DNA of 44,351 bases from Moraxella bovis (GCF_002014975.1 NZ_MUXV01000025.1:11618-55968), one strand, 5' to 3'. Counted from the first letter of the stretch, positions 14,839 through 23,787 are shown. Notes: generated by a model from the letters alone, not told the origin. Program-made: numbers and translations.

Positions 14839-16522
14839 CTGGGAAGAGCGAATTGTTAAGGGCGAAAGCCTTATCCCTTGCCCACCACTCTTTAAAGCAC
14901 CAAGCGACATTGCTTTGCGGGTATTTAAAGAGCTGGCACTGGTTGATGTGCTTGGCTGCCCCAAGATTGGCGAGATTACACGGGATTGGGTGTTTGAGTT
15001 CGTCTCCGTCATTTTTGGGGCGTATGACCCTGCTGCCAAAAAACGACTGATTAAGGAGTTTTTCTTACTTATCTCAAAGAAAAACACTAAATCCACGCTG
15101 GCGGCGGGCATTATGCTGACCGCCCTTATTCTCAATGAACGCCAATCGTGCGAGCTTGTGATTGTCGCACCAACCAAAGAAGTTGCCAACAACTCCTTTG
15201 ATCCAATGCGAGATATGATAAGGGTGGACAAAGAACTGTCCGCCATTTTTAATGTCTCGCCCCACACCAAAACCATCACGCACCGCTCCACGCAGGCGAC
15301 ATTGAAGGTCATCGCCGCCGAGTCTGACAGTATGGCAGGGGTCAAGGGGGCGTATGTACTGATTGATGAGCTTTGGGTATTTGGTAAGCGAGCGGGTGCG
15401 TCATCTATGCTACAAGAAGCCACAGGCGGACTTTTAAGCCGACCAGAAGGCTTTGTGATTTGGCTAACCACCATGTCAGATGAGCCGCCAGCAGGCGTTT
15501 TCAAAGAAAAATTAGACTACGCAAGGGGCGTACGAGACGGCAAGATTGACGACCCAAGATTTTTGCCTGTGTTGTACGAGTTTCCCCAAAGCTATATTGA
15601 GTCTGGTGAGTATATCCAGCCCGAAAATTGGTACATTACCAATCCTAATTTGGGGGCAAGTGTGGGCGTTGATGAACTTAGCGACATTCTAAGAAAAGCT
15701 AAAGAATCCCACGATAAAAACACCCTACAAACCGCCCTTGCCAAACACCTAAATATCCCCATCGGCATTTCGCTCCGTGCGAATCGCTGGGCAGGAGCAG
15801 CATTTTGGGAAAAGGCAGGACGGACATTTACGCTTGATGAACTCATTGAAAAATCGGAAGTGATTACAATGGGCGGCGATGGCGGTGGTCTTGATGACTT
15901 GCTTGGCTGTGCAGTGGTGGGGCGATTGCCTACGCCAAAGTACATTTACACAGATGACAACAATATCCGCCACGAAGTCAAACAATGGTGGGTGTGGGTC
16001 AAGGCATGGTGTCATCCGATTGCGTTGGAGCGTAGAAAACAAGACGAACCCCGCTACCGAGACTTTGAAGCCGATGGCGATCTGGTCATTGTGCAAAATG
16101 TCGGCGATGATGTGGCAGAATTTGCCGACATTGCCAAAAAGATTTTTGATAGTGGTAAACTTGACAAGATTGGTCTTGACCCAGCAGGAGCGGACGACAT
16201 TGTGATTGCCCTAGAATCCATCGGTATTCCCAAAGACACGCACATCACAGGTGTGTCGCAAGGTTGGCGATTGGGTGGTTATCAAAAAGTATGCGAACGC
16301 AAAATCGCAAGTGGCGACCTAACGCACGCAAATCAGCCGATCATGGCGTGGTGCGTGGGCAATGCCCAAGTCAGAACGAGTAATTCGGGCGTGATGATGA
16401 GTAAATCAGAAAGTGGCAATGGCAAGATTGACCCAGTAATAGCCATGCTAAACGCCGTGGCACTGATGAGCCAAAATCCTGCACCGCCCAAAAGCGATGA
16501 TGATGTTGGGGTTTATTTTTAG
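14789..16522 (+). CDS. terL: Terminase large subunit
   Basis: ATP-driven packaging motor and nuclease, 577 residues from the ATG at 14789; a longer start at 14744 is possible. The ATPase part carries EFFLLISKKNTKSTLAAG (Walker A-like, about residue 93-107, the K-x-x-x-K-S form of the HK97 group) and GAYVLIDELWVFGKR (Walker B). The nuclease part has TMGGDGGGLDDLLGCAVVGRL and IGLDPAGADDIVIAL with metal-binding acidic residues. It overlaps the DUF3310 gene and is followed by a noncoding gap before com. Terminase_1/HK97 type, hence probably cos packaging. Confidence 0.94.
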   Translation: MLASTNTSPTWTTALPDWEERIVKGESLIPCPPLFKAPSDIALRVFKELALVDVLGCPKIGEITRDWVFEFVSVIFGAYDPAAKKRLIKEFFLLISKKNTKSTLAAGIMLTALILNERQSCELVIVAPTKEVANNSFDPMRDMIRVDKELSAIFNVSPHTKTITHRSTQATLKVIAAESDSMAGVKGAYVLIDELWVFGKRAGASSMLQEATGGLLSRPEGFVIWLTTMSDEPPAGVFKEKLDYARGVRDGKIDDPRFLPVLYEFPQSYIESGEYIQPENWYITNPNLGASVGVDELSDILRKAKESHDKNTLQTALAKHLNIPIGISLRANRWAGAAFWEKAGRTFTLDELIEKSEVITMGGDGGGLDDLLGCAVVGRLPTPKYIYTDDNNIRHEVKQWWVWVKAWCHPIALERRKQDEPRYRDFEADGDLVIVQNVGDDVAEFADIAKKIFDSGKLDKIGLDPAGADDIVIALESIGIPKDTHITGVSQGWRLGGYQKVCERKIASGDLTHANQPIMAWCVGNAQVRTSNSGVMMSKSESGNGKIDPVIAMLNAVALMSQNPAPPKSDDDVGVYF

Positions 16523-16529
16523 CAAAAAA

Positions 16530-16690
16530 AAACAAACCCACTCATAGAGTGGGCAGATGAAAAACAGGGCGATGACGGACTGCTGGAACAGTCCGCCACC
16601 CCTACGACAAACCGAGCTTGTCGCAAGCGAAACCCTGCTACTATGTACATAGCGTGGCAAGGGTATCACATTTTTAACAAAATTGCGATA
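16530..16690. other. Structured noncoding stretch upstream of com
   Basis: Several hairpins are stacked here: CCCACTC/GAGTGGG near 16536-16552 (followed on the minus strand by a long T-run, so a leftward terminator), CGGACTG/CAGTCCG at 16576-16582 and 16589-16595, GCTTG-TCG-CAAGC near 16616-16628, and the palindrome CTATGTACATAG inside ACCCT...AGGGT near 16640-16670. No peptide with a good start is evident. It may be a leader controlling com-dam expression or a small RNA. Confidence 0.45.
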
Positions 16691-16699
16691 GGTTGAGCC

Positions 16700-16957
16700 A
16701 TGAAACAAGTAAATTGTCGCTCCTGTGGGCGATTATTAGCCAAAATTGGAAACTTTAATGATTTAGAAATCAAATGTCCACGCTGTAAAGCGTTTAATGT
16801 TTTGAGCGTCGAGAACGCCTTATCAGAAGTCCAAAGAGACTCCAATACAGGTAATCTTGATGACAAAGGCATATCAAAAAGCACCCCTGCCATTCGTGGG
16901 TCAAAAACGAATGTTTTTAAAGGAATTTCGCAAGATTTTGGACAAAATCCCAAATGA
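16700..16957 (+). CDS. com: Com-like zinc-finger translational activator
   Basis: This 85-residue protein resembles Mu Com: MKQVNCRSCGRLLAKIGNFNDLEIKCPRCKAFNVL carries zinc ligands C6, C9, C26 and C29. In Mu, Com binds mom mRNA and opens its ribosome-binding site. Here the downstream overlapping gene is a DNA adenine methylase instead of mom. The C-terminal third of com (from about residue 54) is encoded in DNA that also encodes the methylase N-terminus. AGGTTGAG precedes the start. Confidence 0.85.
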   Translation: MKQVNCRSCGRLLAKIGNFNDLEIKCPRCKAFNVLSVENALSEVQRDSNTGNLDDKGISKSTPAIRGSKTNVFKGISQDFGQNPK

Positions 16958-17693
16958 CGGCGAAAACTGGACAATCATTGATGTGTTTGGTGGTAGCGGG
17001 CTACTTGCCAATAATGCCAAAGCCTACAAGCCAAAAGCCACCGTCATTTATAACGACTTTGATGGCTACACCGAACGGCTGACCCACATTGATGACATTA
17101 ACCGTTTGCGTGGCATTTTATTTGAGATGACAAAAGATGTGCCACGCCAAAAACGCATATCAGACGAATTAAAGGGGCGAATTTTACAGGTAATTGGCGA
17201 CTTTGATGGTTATGTGGATGCTAGAAGTGTCAGCACTTGGTTGTTATTTAGCGGTAAGCAAATCAATCACATCAGCGAGCTTGCCAGCCACCAAATGTAC
17301 AACACCGTCCGCACCAGCGATTATGACCGTGCAGACGGCTACTTGGATGGGCTGATTGTTACGCACGAAAGTTTTGAGACTTTGATACCAAAATATGCCA
17401 ACACACCAAACACTTTGCTATTACTTGACCCACCTTACATTTGCACCGAGCAAAAGGCGTATGCGATGACGGGGTATTTTGGCATGACAAAGTTTTTGCG
17501 ATTAATGAAACTGGTGCGTCCACCGTATCTGTTTTTTAGCAGTACAAGAAGTGAGCTTTTGGACTATATGGATTATCTCAAAGACTGTGAACCTGTGATG
17601 TGGCAACGCATTGGCGACTTTGAGAAAGTGAGCTTAAATAGCTATGTCAATTATAATGCAGAGTATGAAGATAACATGATTTTTAAATTTTAA
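16860..17693 (+). CDS. dam: DNA adenine methyltransferase (D12 class)
   Basis: This 277-residue enzyme should transfer a methyl group from S-adenosylmethionine to N6 of adenine, probably modifying phage DNA against host restriction. FVGQK (12-16) and DVFGGSGLLA (41-50) form the SAM site and LLLLDPPYI contains the catalytic DPPY (190-193). I use the ATG at 16860; a TTG one codon earlier is less likely. It overlaps com by 98 nt, suggesting Com-dependent translation. The recognition sequence cannot be read from the protein; the length agrees with Dam-type enzymes. Confidence 0.9.
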   Translation: MTKAYQKAPLPFVGQKRMFLKEFRKILDKIPNDGENWTIIDVFGGSGLLANNAKAYKPKATVIYNDFDGYTERLTHIDDINRLRGILFEMTKDVPRQKRISDELKGRILQVIGDFDGYVDARSVSTWLLFSGKQINHISELASHQMYNTVRTSDYDRADGYLDGLIVTHESFETLIPKYANTPNTLLLLDPPYICTEQKAYAMTGYFGMTKFLRLMKLVRPPYLFFSSTRSELLDYMDYLKDCEPVMWQRIGDFEKVSLNSYVNYNAEYEDNMIFKF

Positions 17694-17794
17694 AAAACTA
17701 AAAATCTTGGCAATTAAGACTTGCTATTGTTGGTATAACGAGCGATACTGTGGTCGTCAAGACAATAAACCCTTTTAAATCATGGAGTTACAAG

Positions 17795-17998
17795 ATGACC
17801 GCAACCATCAACCAAGAGCTAAACGAAAAGGCATTTGGCGACAAAACCAACATTGAATTATATTGCAACCTTATCAAAGATAAGTTTGTCGAAAAAATCA
17901 ATATGCAAGAGCCGAGTATTGCAGACAAGATTGTCATCGCCCATGTCGAAAACGAGCTGGCAAATTTAATTAAATTTTTAAATCAAGGCTTGTATTAA
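17795..17998 (+). CDS. Small phage protein, 67 residues, function unknown
   Basis: The ATG at 17795 has GGAG seven nt upstream, which favours it over an in-frame GTG at 17750. The protein (MTATINQELNEKAFGDKTNIELYCNL ... ENELANLIKFLNQGLY) is helical with no membrane segment. It lies between the methylase and the capsid protease. Family not recognised. Confidence 0.6.
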   Translation: MTATINQELNEKAFGDKTNIELYCNLIKDKFVEKINMQEPSIADKIVIAHVENELANLIKFLNQGLY

Positions 17999-18063
17999 GC
18001 CATAAGTACAAAAAAAGACCCTGCCAATCGGTGGGGTTTTGCTTATCAATCATTGGAAAAATT

Positions 18064-18690
18064 ATGACAAAAGCCTACTCAACCCTACAAATCAAATCCG
18101 TCACCGACACGGACGATGAACGCATCATCACAGGCATTGCCACGACCCCAAGCACTGACCGAGATGACGATATTTTAGAGCCAACAGGGGCAAAATTTAC
18201 TTTACCAATCCCCCTATTATCACACCACAATCACAGTCAGCCCATTGGCGAAGTTATCCAAGCGGAAGTTACCGCAGGTGGCATTTTAATTACTGCCAAA
18301 ATCGCCAAAATTGATGAAGAAGGCAAGCTAAAAGAACGCATTGACGAAGCGTGGCAATCCATTAAATCTGGACTAATCAAGGGCTTGTCTGTTGGTTTTA
18401 AAATCAAAGAATACAGCTATATTGAAAATTCTTGGGGCTTGCACATTAAAGAATGGGAGTGGTGGGAGCTGTCAATCGTTACCATTCCTGCCAATGCCGA
18501 TAGTGTCATAACGAGCGTTAAGCAAATCAAATCCGCCTTTGATCGGCAAAATCTGCCACCGCTTGACGCACCTGAGCCAATCATCAACCCCATCAGCCCA
18601 AATCTACAACCCAAACCAACCCAAAAAAGCAACTCGTCAAATGGCGGTGTTGCTTTAATTTTACCCACAAACGGAGTGAAACTTGTATGA
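18064..18690 (+). CDS. HK97-type prohead protease
   Basis: This 208-residue serine protease should mature the prohead by cleaving the capsid N-terminal delta domain. The start at 18064 is preceded by TTGGA. The family pattern is visible: IITGIATTPSTDRDDDILEPTGAKF, LLSHHNHSQPIGEV with the catalytic His, GLIKGLSVGFK with the catalytic Ser, and WELSIVTIPANADS. The C-terminal 45 residues are Pro/Ser-rich. Its stop overlaps the capsid start by four bases (ATGA), giving tight coupling. Confidence 0.92.
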   Translation: MTKAYSTLQIKSVTDTDDERIITGIATTPSTDRDDDILEPTGAKFTLPIPLLSHHNHSQPIGEVIQAEVTAGGILITAKIAKIDEEGKLKERIDEAWQSIKSGLIKGLSVGFKIKEYSYIENSWGLHIKEWEWWELSIVTIPANADSVITSVKQIKSAFDRQNLPPLDAPEPIINPISPNLQPKPTQKSNSSNGGVALILPTNGVKLV

Positions 18691-20033
18691 ATTACAAAGC
18701 ACAACTGGCTCAAATCCTAGCCACAATCGCCGCCAAACAAAAACAAATTGGCGATATTATGACAAAATCAGTCGCTAGCGGTCATACCCCAAGCGATGAT
18801 GATGAAGCTACTATCACGGCATTAGAAAGCGAAATCGCCCGCCTAGAAAAGAATGCTGAACGCTTGCAAAAACTGATTAAATCGGTAGAAACCGCCCCAA
18901 ATCCTACCGAAATCGGTGGCGAAAACCCAGAGCAAGCCAAAGCAAGTGCCGAAGGCGAACCAATCCCCCAAACCCCAGAGCAGACCAAAAGCGTGAAAGT
19001 AGAATCCAATTTACCGCAGGGCATTGGCTTTGCACAAATGGCTCGTGCCAAAGCCCTATCTAGCAAACTTGCCAGCAAAGGTGACTTTGTGAGTGCTGTG
19101 GAAATCGCCAAATCCGCAGGAATGCACCCCCTTGTCATTGCCGAGCTTGAAAAATCGGCTGTGGTAATGGACACCACCAACTCGGGCGTGCTTGTGCCTG
19201 TCAGTCCCCTTGTCAATGAATTTATTGAGCTGCTTAGAGCCCAAACCATCATTGATAAGCTCGCCAAATATATGCGAGCGGGCGACTTTAACTCCACCAT
19301 CGCAGGTATGGCAACAGGGGCGACATCGGCTTGGGTGGGCGAAGGCGACCCAAAACCTGTTACCAATGCCACTTTTAACAGCGTGGAATTAAAACGCCAC
19401 AAAGTTGCTGGCATTGCCGTTTTGACGGACGAACTTAGCCGTTTTAATAAATTTAATGGCGACCGCCGTATCTTGGACGATTTGATTGAGTCCAATCGCT
19501 TGCTACTTGACTTGACCTTTATTGACGACCAAGCCCAAAGTGCTACCCGTCCTGCTGGCTCATTGCACGGAGCAACCATCATCGCCGCCACAGGGAGCGA
19601 AGAAGCCCAAATCAAAGCCGACCTTGCCAAACTCCGCCAAGCCTTTATCAAGGCAAATTTATCCTTGACAGGAGCTCACTACATTATGAGTGAAACCCGA
19701 GCGTCAGAGTGGGCAGAGCTAACAAATCCGCTTGGTGCTCCTGTCTTTACAGGGCTACAAGCACCGACAGGCGAAAAAACGCTAAACGGCTTGCCCGTCA
19801 TCGAGTCCGAAAGTGCTGGTAACATCGTGGAGCTGATTAAGCCGTCCGAATTTTATTTGGCAGATGAAGGACAGGTTGAAGTGTCGTACAGTACAGAAGC
19901 CACCATCACAATGCCAAATAAAACGCTTGTACACTTGTTCCAAGAAAACAAAGAAGCCATTCGTGCCGAACGCTTTATTACTTGGGCAAAACGCCGTCCA
20001 ATGGCAGCAGCAGCCATCAAGTACGAAGATTAA
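18687..20033 (+). CDS. Major capsid protein, HK97 fold
   Basis: This 448-residue protein builds the icosahedral head. The first ~110 residues are a charged coiled coil (AAKQKQIGDIM ... ITALESEIARLEKNAERLQKLIKSVE) acting as a scaffold/delta domain to be cleaved by the adjacent protease. The rest has typical features: SGVLVPVSPLVNEFIELLRAQTIIDKLA, TSAWVGEGDPKPVTNATFNSVELKRHKVAGIAVLTDEL, and a C-terminal IRAERFITWAKRRPMAAAAIKYED. A terminator-like hairpin follows. Confidence 0.94.
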   Translation: MNYKAQLAQILATIAAKQKQIGDIMTKSVASGHTPSDDDEATITALESEIARLEKNAERLQKLIKSVETAPNPTEIGGENPEQAKASAEGEPIPQTPEQTKSVKVESNLPQGIGFAQMARAKALSSKLASKGDFVSAVEIAKSAGMHPLVIAELEKSAVVMDTTNSGVLVPVSPLVNEFIELLRAQTIIDKLAKYMRAGDFNSTIAGMATGATSAWVGEGDPKPVTNATFNSVELKRHKVAGIAVLTDELSRFNKFNGDRRILDDLIESNRLLLDLTFIDDQAQSATRPAGSLHGATIIAATGSEEAQIKADLAKLRQAFIKANLSLTGAHYIMSETRASEWAELTNPLGAPVFTGLQAPTGEKTLNGLPVIESESAGNIVELIKPSEFYLADEGQVEVSYSTEATITMPNKTLVHLFQENKEAIRAERFITWAKRRPMAAAAIKYED

Positions 20034-20052
20034 GTGGTCATTTAACAAGGCA

Positions 20053-20081
20053 AAAAACAGTCCTATCGCAGGGCTGTTTTT
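20053..20081 (+). terminator. Hairpin after the capsid gene
   Basis: AAAAACAGTCCT pairs with AGGGCTGTTTTT (one G-U pair) around a 5-nt loop, 20 nt past the capsid stop. It could cap the abundant capsid mRNA or reduce downstream transcription. Confidence 0.75.
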
Positions 20082-20128
20082 GTGTGGGTATTGGTAGTAT
20101 CTACACAAAAACAGCTTAGGAGTAACCT

Positions 20129-20488
20129 ATGAAAATTCAATACCTAAAACCCGCTCCCAACGCCACCACAGGCGACATTAAAGAAATTAACACCGCACAG
20201 GCTAAAATCCTTATTCAGCTTGGCTTTGCCAAAGAATATGACGAAACCGACAGCGATGATGGCGACACGGGCGACTTATTTGGGCGGTTAGATGACAACC
20301 AAAGCACCGACCAAGAACCGTCCGAAACCGAAACCACCGAACCTATGGCAGACGACCAAAAACCGTCCAAAGCTGACGAAGTGAGCGAACAGGCACAAGA
20401 CCCCGCAGAAAATACCCCTACTGAGCCTGCCACACCCACCGAAACCCCCAAACCCAAAAAGACCAAGACCAAAACGGAAAACAACTAA
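20129..20488 (+). CDS. Acidic low-complexity phage protein
   Basis: A 119-residue protein with a short folded N-terminus (MKIQYLKPAPNATTGDIKEINTAQAKILIQLGFAKEYDE) that resembles small head-associated proteins, and a disordered Asp/Glu/Thr/Pro-rich tail ending PKPKKTKTKTENN. AGGAG precedes the start. It lies between capsid and portal genes and overlaps the portal ATG by one base. It is perhaps a head decoration or assembly factor; this is positional inference. Confidence 0.7.
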   Translation: MKIQYLKPAPNATTGDIKEINTAQAKILIQLGFAKEYDETDSDDGDTGDLFGRLDDNQSTDQEPSETETTEPMADDQKPSKADEVSEQAQDPAENTPTEPATPTETPKPKKTKTKTENN

Positions 20489-21804
20489 TGGGCTTTTTTG
20501 ACTTATTCCGCAAAAAATCGCTTACCCCTGTCGGTACTGGCGGCAACGGCTGGCTACCCATCGTGAGCGAACCCTACACAGGGGCGTGGCAAAAAAATGA
20601 CGAGTTAAAACGCACGGATTTAACCCATTTTCATGCGGTGTTTGCCTGCGTAAGTCTCATTGCAACCGACATCGGCAAGCTCCGCATTCGCACAAAGTCG
20701 GTACAAGATGGCGTGCTTTTGCCTGCCAAGTCTCGTAGCCAAGTAATCCTGCACCGTCCGAACAAGCACCAAACTTGGCAGCAGTTCATTGAAAATTGGG
20801 TCAGCTCCAAGTTACTGCGTGGCAATGCGTATATTTTGAAACAGCGAGACATTTTCGGCGAAGTGTGGCAGCTATATATCCTAAATCCCGACCGTGTCAA
20901 GGTGCTGGTGTCTGACACTGGCGAAGTGTTTTATCAGATTAGCACCGATAAACTGTATGGCTTGACGGAGACCACCGTGCCAGCGTCTGAGATTATTCAT
21001 GACCGTTACAACTGCTTTTACCACCCACTTGTGGGTCTTTCGCCATTGACGGCGTGTGCGATGAGCGTGGGGCTTGGGCTGTCAATCCAGAACCAATCTC
21101 GCACGCTGTTTGGCAATAATTCTCGTCCAAGTGGGATTTTATCCGTCCCCACCGACATCAGCCAAAGCAAAGCTGATGAAGTCAAGGCAAATTGGCAAGC
21201 CAATTATAGCGGGGTCAATCGTGGCGGTATTGCAGTACTTGGTAGCGGGGCAAAATATGAGCCGATTGCCATGAGTGCGTCAGACAGCCAAGCTATCGAA
21301 CAGCTAAAAATGAGCGGCGAAACGGTCTGCTCGGTGTTCCATGTACCAGCCTTTAAGGTCGGTATGGGCGAGGCAAAGGCAGGTCAAAAAGTCTCGGATT
21401 TGAACGAGATTTATTATTCGGACTGCTTACAGCATTACATCGAGGCGATTGAAAACTTGCTTGATGAACATCTTGACCTTGAAAAAGGCGTGGAATGTGA
21501 GGCGGATTTGTCCCCACTTATCCGCATGGATAGCACCAGCCAAATCATGTACTTAAAAGAAGGTACGATGAGCGGTATTTTTAGCCCGAATGAAGCCCGT
21601 GCGGTGCTGGGTCTGCCGCCTGTGGTCGGTGGAGAAAGTCCGCTGATGCAACAACAAAATTATAGCTTGTCAGCACTCGCCAAACGAGACAACAGCGACA
21701 ATCCTTTTGGCAATACACCAAAAACCGAGCCTACCGAACCACAAAAGACGGTCAAGCCACGCCTACGCATTCGGGGCGTGCTGGATACAGGAGATAAACG
21801 ATGA
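20488..21804 (+). CDS. Phage portal protein, HK97 family
   Basis: This 438-residue protein forms the dodecameric ring through which DNA enters and leaves the head. Family landmarks are FHAVFACVSLIATDIGKLRI near residue 50, SKLLRGNAYILKQRD, IIHDRYNCFYHPLVGLSPLTAC, NNSRPSGILSVP and VFHVPAFKVGMGEAKAG. The C-terminus is Pro/Thr-rich. In HK97-like phages the portal often precedes the protease and capsid; here it follows them. It is coupled to both neighbours by overlaps of one and four bases. Confidence 0.93.
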   Translation: MGFFDLFRKKSLTPVGTGGNGWLPIVSEPYTGAWQKNDELKRTDLTHFHAVFACVSLIATDIGKLRIRTKSVQDGVLLPAKSRSQVILHRPNKHQTWQQFIENWVSSKLLRGNAYILKQRDIFGEVWQLYILNPDRVKVLVSDTGEVFYQISTDKLYGLTETTVPASEIIHDRYNCFYHPLVGLSPLTACAMSVGLGLSIQNQSRTLFGNNSRPSGILSVPTDISQSKADEVKANWQANYSGVNRGGIAVLGSGAKYEPIAMSASDSQAIEQLKMSGETVCSVFHVPAFKVGMGEAKAGQKVSDLNEIYYSDCLQHYIEAIENLLDEHLDLEKGVECEADLSPLIRMDSTSQIMYLKEGTMSGIFSPNEARAVLGLPPVVGGESPLMQQQNYSLSALAKRDNSDNPFGNTPKTEPTEPQKTVKPRLRIRGVLDTGDKR

Positions 21805-22088
21805 GTGAATTTGCCACGCTTGATGAAGTCAAATACCACCTGCGTTATGACGATGATGCCAATGATGAGATTTTGACCATTTATCTGCAAAGTGCCGAAG
21901 ATGCGGTCAAAAACTACATCACAGATGACATCACAGATGAAATGCTACCCAGTCTTAAAGTCGCCACGCTATTGATGGTCGGTTATCTTGATGACAATCG
22001 CAACAGTGAAAATGGTGCAAATCATGGCAACTATCTACCGCCAGCAGTGCGTCAGATGTTAGCTCCGTATCGTATGCCGAGCTTTTAG
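21801..22088 (+). CDS. Head-tail connector protein (gp6-like)
   Basis: A 95-residue protein typical of the HK97 gp6/phage connector family: FATLDEVKYHLRYDDDANDEILTIYLQSAEDAVKNYI and a C-terminal LLMVGYLDDNR ... LPPAVRQMLAPYR. It forms the ring below the portal. AGGAG precedes the start, which overlaps the portal stop. Confidence 0.88.
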   Translation: MSEFATLDEVKYHLRYDDDANDEILTIYLQSAEDAVKNYITDDITDEMLPSLKVATLLMVGYLDDNRNSENGANHGNYLPPAVRQMLAPYRMPSF

Positions 22089-22097
22089 GACAAAATA

Positions 22098-22439
22098 ATG
22101 AAAGCCACACCACTTCGCCACCGCCTAAAAATCCACCGCCCTACCGCCACACGCTCCGCTACTGGTGCGGTCAAAGTAGGTCAATGGGAACACGCCTTGA
22201 CCCTTTGGGGGCAATTTACCCCCTTATCGGTCAAAGACATTATTGCAGGACAGGCACAGGACACCCAAATCACGGCACGGGCAAAAATCCGTTATCGTGA
22301 TGACATTGACGGTACAATGCGAGTGCAACACGCTGGCAAGATGTATGAAATCGTGGGCGAGCCTTTGGCGGATAATGGGAGTGGTAAGGAATATTTGACT
22401 TTGGCGTTAAAGGCGGTCAGCAATGATAGGCAAAATTGA
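22098..22439 (+). CDS. Head-tail adaptor / head closure protein
   Basis: A 113-residue protein of the Phage_H_T_join type: RHRLKIHRPTATRSATGAVKVGQWEHALTLWGQFTPLSVKDIIAGQAQDTQITARAKIRYRDDID, then MYEIVGEPLADNGSGKEYLTLALKAV. It closes the head after packaging. AGGAC precedes the ATG. It overlaps the next gene by 17 nt. Confidence 0.87.
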   Translation: MKATPLRHRLKIHRPTATRSATGAVKVGQWEHALTLWGQFTPLSVKDIIAGQAQDTQITARAKIRYRDDIDGTMRVQHAGKMYEIVGEPLADNGSGKEYLTLALKAVSNDRQN

Positions 22440-22890
22440 AGTTCAGGGCTTGGATAGGCTGGACGAAGTCATAGCCACACTTGATGACAAAATGAAAGAC
22501 AAAGCCCTATCCAAAGCCCTAAATCAAGCCCTAAACCCCATACGAAAAGACGCTAAATTTTATGCGTCTGTCGCTCCAGAACCGCACATGATGACCGTTA
22601 AAGGTGGTCGTAAAGTACTGGTTCAGCGTGGACTTTTGCGTTCGGCTATCCGAAAACGCAAAGTCCCCAAACGTGAAATGGGCGAGCTTGGTGGTCATGG
22701 CGTGGCAATGGGTATTTATGTGGGCAAAGGCACAAAACAAAAGGAATATCCGAACTACTGGCATTTTGTGGAATATGGCACAAGTCAAATGCCTGCCGTG
22801 CCTTTTTTACGCCCTGCCTTTGATAAAAATGTGCAAAAAGCCGTTGATATTTTTGCCAAAACTTTAAAAGATGAATTGGATAAAATTTAA
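22423..22890 (+). CDS. HK97 gp10-like tail component
   Basis: A 155-residue protein with the gp10 pattern: IEVQGLDRLDEVIATLDDKMKDKALSKALNQALNPIRKDAK at the N-terminus and YPNYWHFVEYGTSQMPAVPFLRPAFDKN at the C-terminus. It belongs to the head-tail joining and tail completion set. Its stop overlaps the next start by one base. Confidence 0.88.
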   Translation: MIGKIEVQGLDRLDEVIATLDDKMKDKALSKALNQALNPIRKDAKFYASVAPEPHMMTVKGGRKVLVQRGLLRSAIRKRKVPKREMGELGGHGVAMGIYVGKGTKQKEYPNYWHFVEYGTSQMPAVPFLRPAFDKNVQKAVDIFAKTLKDELDKI

Positions 22891-23246
22891 TGAATGCCAG
22901 TCAAATTATTTATACGCATTTAGCCCATTTGGTTGATGATAAATGTTATCCGTTATTTATCCCAGAAAAAAGCCCCAATAATCCGCCTTATATCGTTTAT
23001 CAAATCATCAGCACCGAACCCGATAATGATTTGGACGGTATTACAGGACACGAATGGGCAAATGTGCAAATAGATGTTTATCATAAATATTATGATGATT
23101 GTTTAAAGCTATCTCATGAAGTCATCAATGAATTAAATAAAATCAAACCGTCTATTTATCATGGCGTGCAATACGTCCATGACAAAGAAAGCGGATTATT
23201 TAGAGCCATTATTGAATATGGTTTTTGGCAAACCCTAGAATTTTAA
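22890..23246 (+). CDS. Tail completion protein, DUF3168 type
   Basis: A 118-residue protein. YPLFIPEKSPNNPPYIVYQIISTEPDNDLDG, then VQIDVYHKYYDDCLKLSHEVINEL fit the DUF3168/gpU-like tail terminator family that caps the tail at the head-proximal end. The position just before the tail tube gene is canonical. Confidence 0.85.
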   Translation: MNASQIIYTHLAHLVDDKCYPLFIPEKSPNNPPYIVYQIISTEPDNDLDGITGHEWANVQIDVYHKYYDDCLKLSHEVINELNKIKPSIYHGVQYVHDKESGLFRAIIEYGFWQTLEF

Positions 23247-23272
23247 TTTAACCGCCAAATAGGAGAAATCTC

Positions 23273-23704
23273 ATGGCAAAAGTAGTAGAAAATCTCGTGG
23301 ACAGCTTTTTTACGCTCCACGTCTCAGCAGACGGCAACGAATATCAAAAGGTAGAGCATTTGTCCAAGTGCGACCACCCGTCCGAAGAAAAGGTGTTGGA
23401 CGAAGTTACCGCAACAGATGACCGCCGTACAGTCAAAGCCCCTGTTGATTTTAAGGAAGAGAGTGAAATTGAATTTGAATACGCCCTTGACCCCAAAGAC
23501 ACCACACATCAGCTACTGCAAACATCGTTTGAAAGCGGTAAAGAGTTGCACTGGCAATTAAAGTATGTGGTAGCCACGGGCGAATCTCGCCAATTTAAAG
23601 GCATTATCTCAAAGCTAACCACCGACAACAGCGACCAAAAAAAGAAAATCCGCAAAACAGGTACAATTACCATTACAGGCGATGTAACCAAAGTTGCAGG
23701 TTAA
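23273..23704 (+). CDS. Major tail tube protein
   Basis: A 143-residue, beta-rich protein likely to polymerise into the tail tube (EVTATDDRRTVKAPVDFKEESEIEFEYALDPKDTTHQLLQTSFESGKELHWQLKY, TGTITITGDVTKV). AGGAGA precedes the start. It is followed by a strong hairpin and then the tail assembly chaperone genes, as in other siphophages. Confidence 0.85.
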   Translation: MAKVVENLVDSFFTLHVSADGNEYQKVEHLSKCDHPSEEKVLDEVTATDDRRTVKAPVDFKEESEIEFEYALDPKDTTHQLLQTSFESGKELHWQLKYVVATGESRQFKGIISKLTTDNSDQKKKIRKTGTITITGDVTKVAG

Positions 23705-23726
23705 TTAAATAACCCAAACCCACAAA

Positions 23727-23756
23727 ATAAAGCCATTTAATGATAAATGGCTTTAT
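23727..23756 (+). terminator. Hairpin after the tail tube gene
   Basis: ATAAAGCCATTTA and TAAATGGCTTTAT form a perfect 13-bp stem with a 4-nt loop, followed by TTATT. It may define the 3' end of the abundant tail tube mRNA. Confidence 0.75.
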
Positions 23757-23787
23757 TTATTGTAACTAAATTAAAAAGGTATATATT

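Noticed and set aside
14782..15504. 240-residue minus-strand frame
   Set aside because: Antisense shadow of the large terminase gene, whose ATPase motifs are unambiguous.
18782..19651. 289-residue minus-strand frame
   Set aside because: It lies entirely antisense to the major capsid gene, has repetitive Ser/Ala composition, and no ribosome-binding site or recognisable domain.
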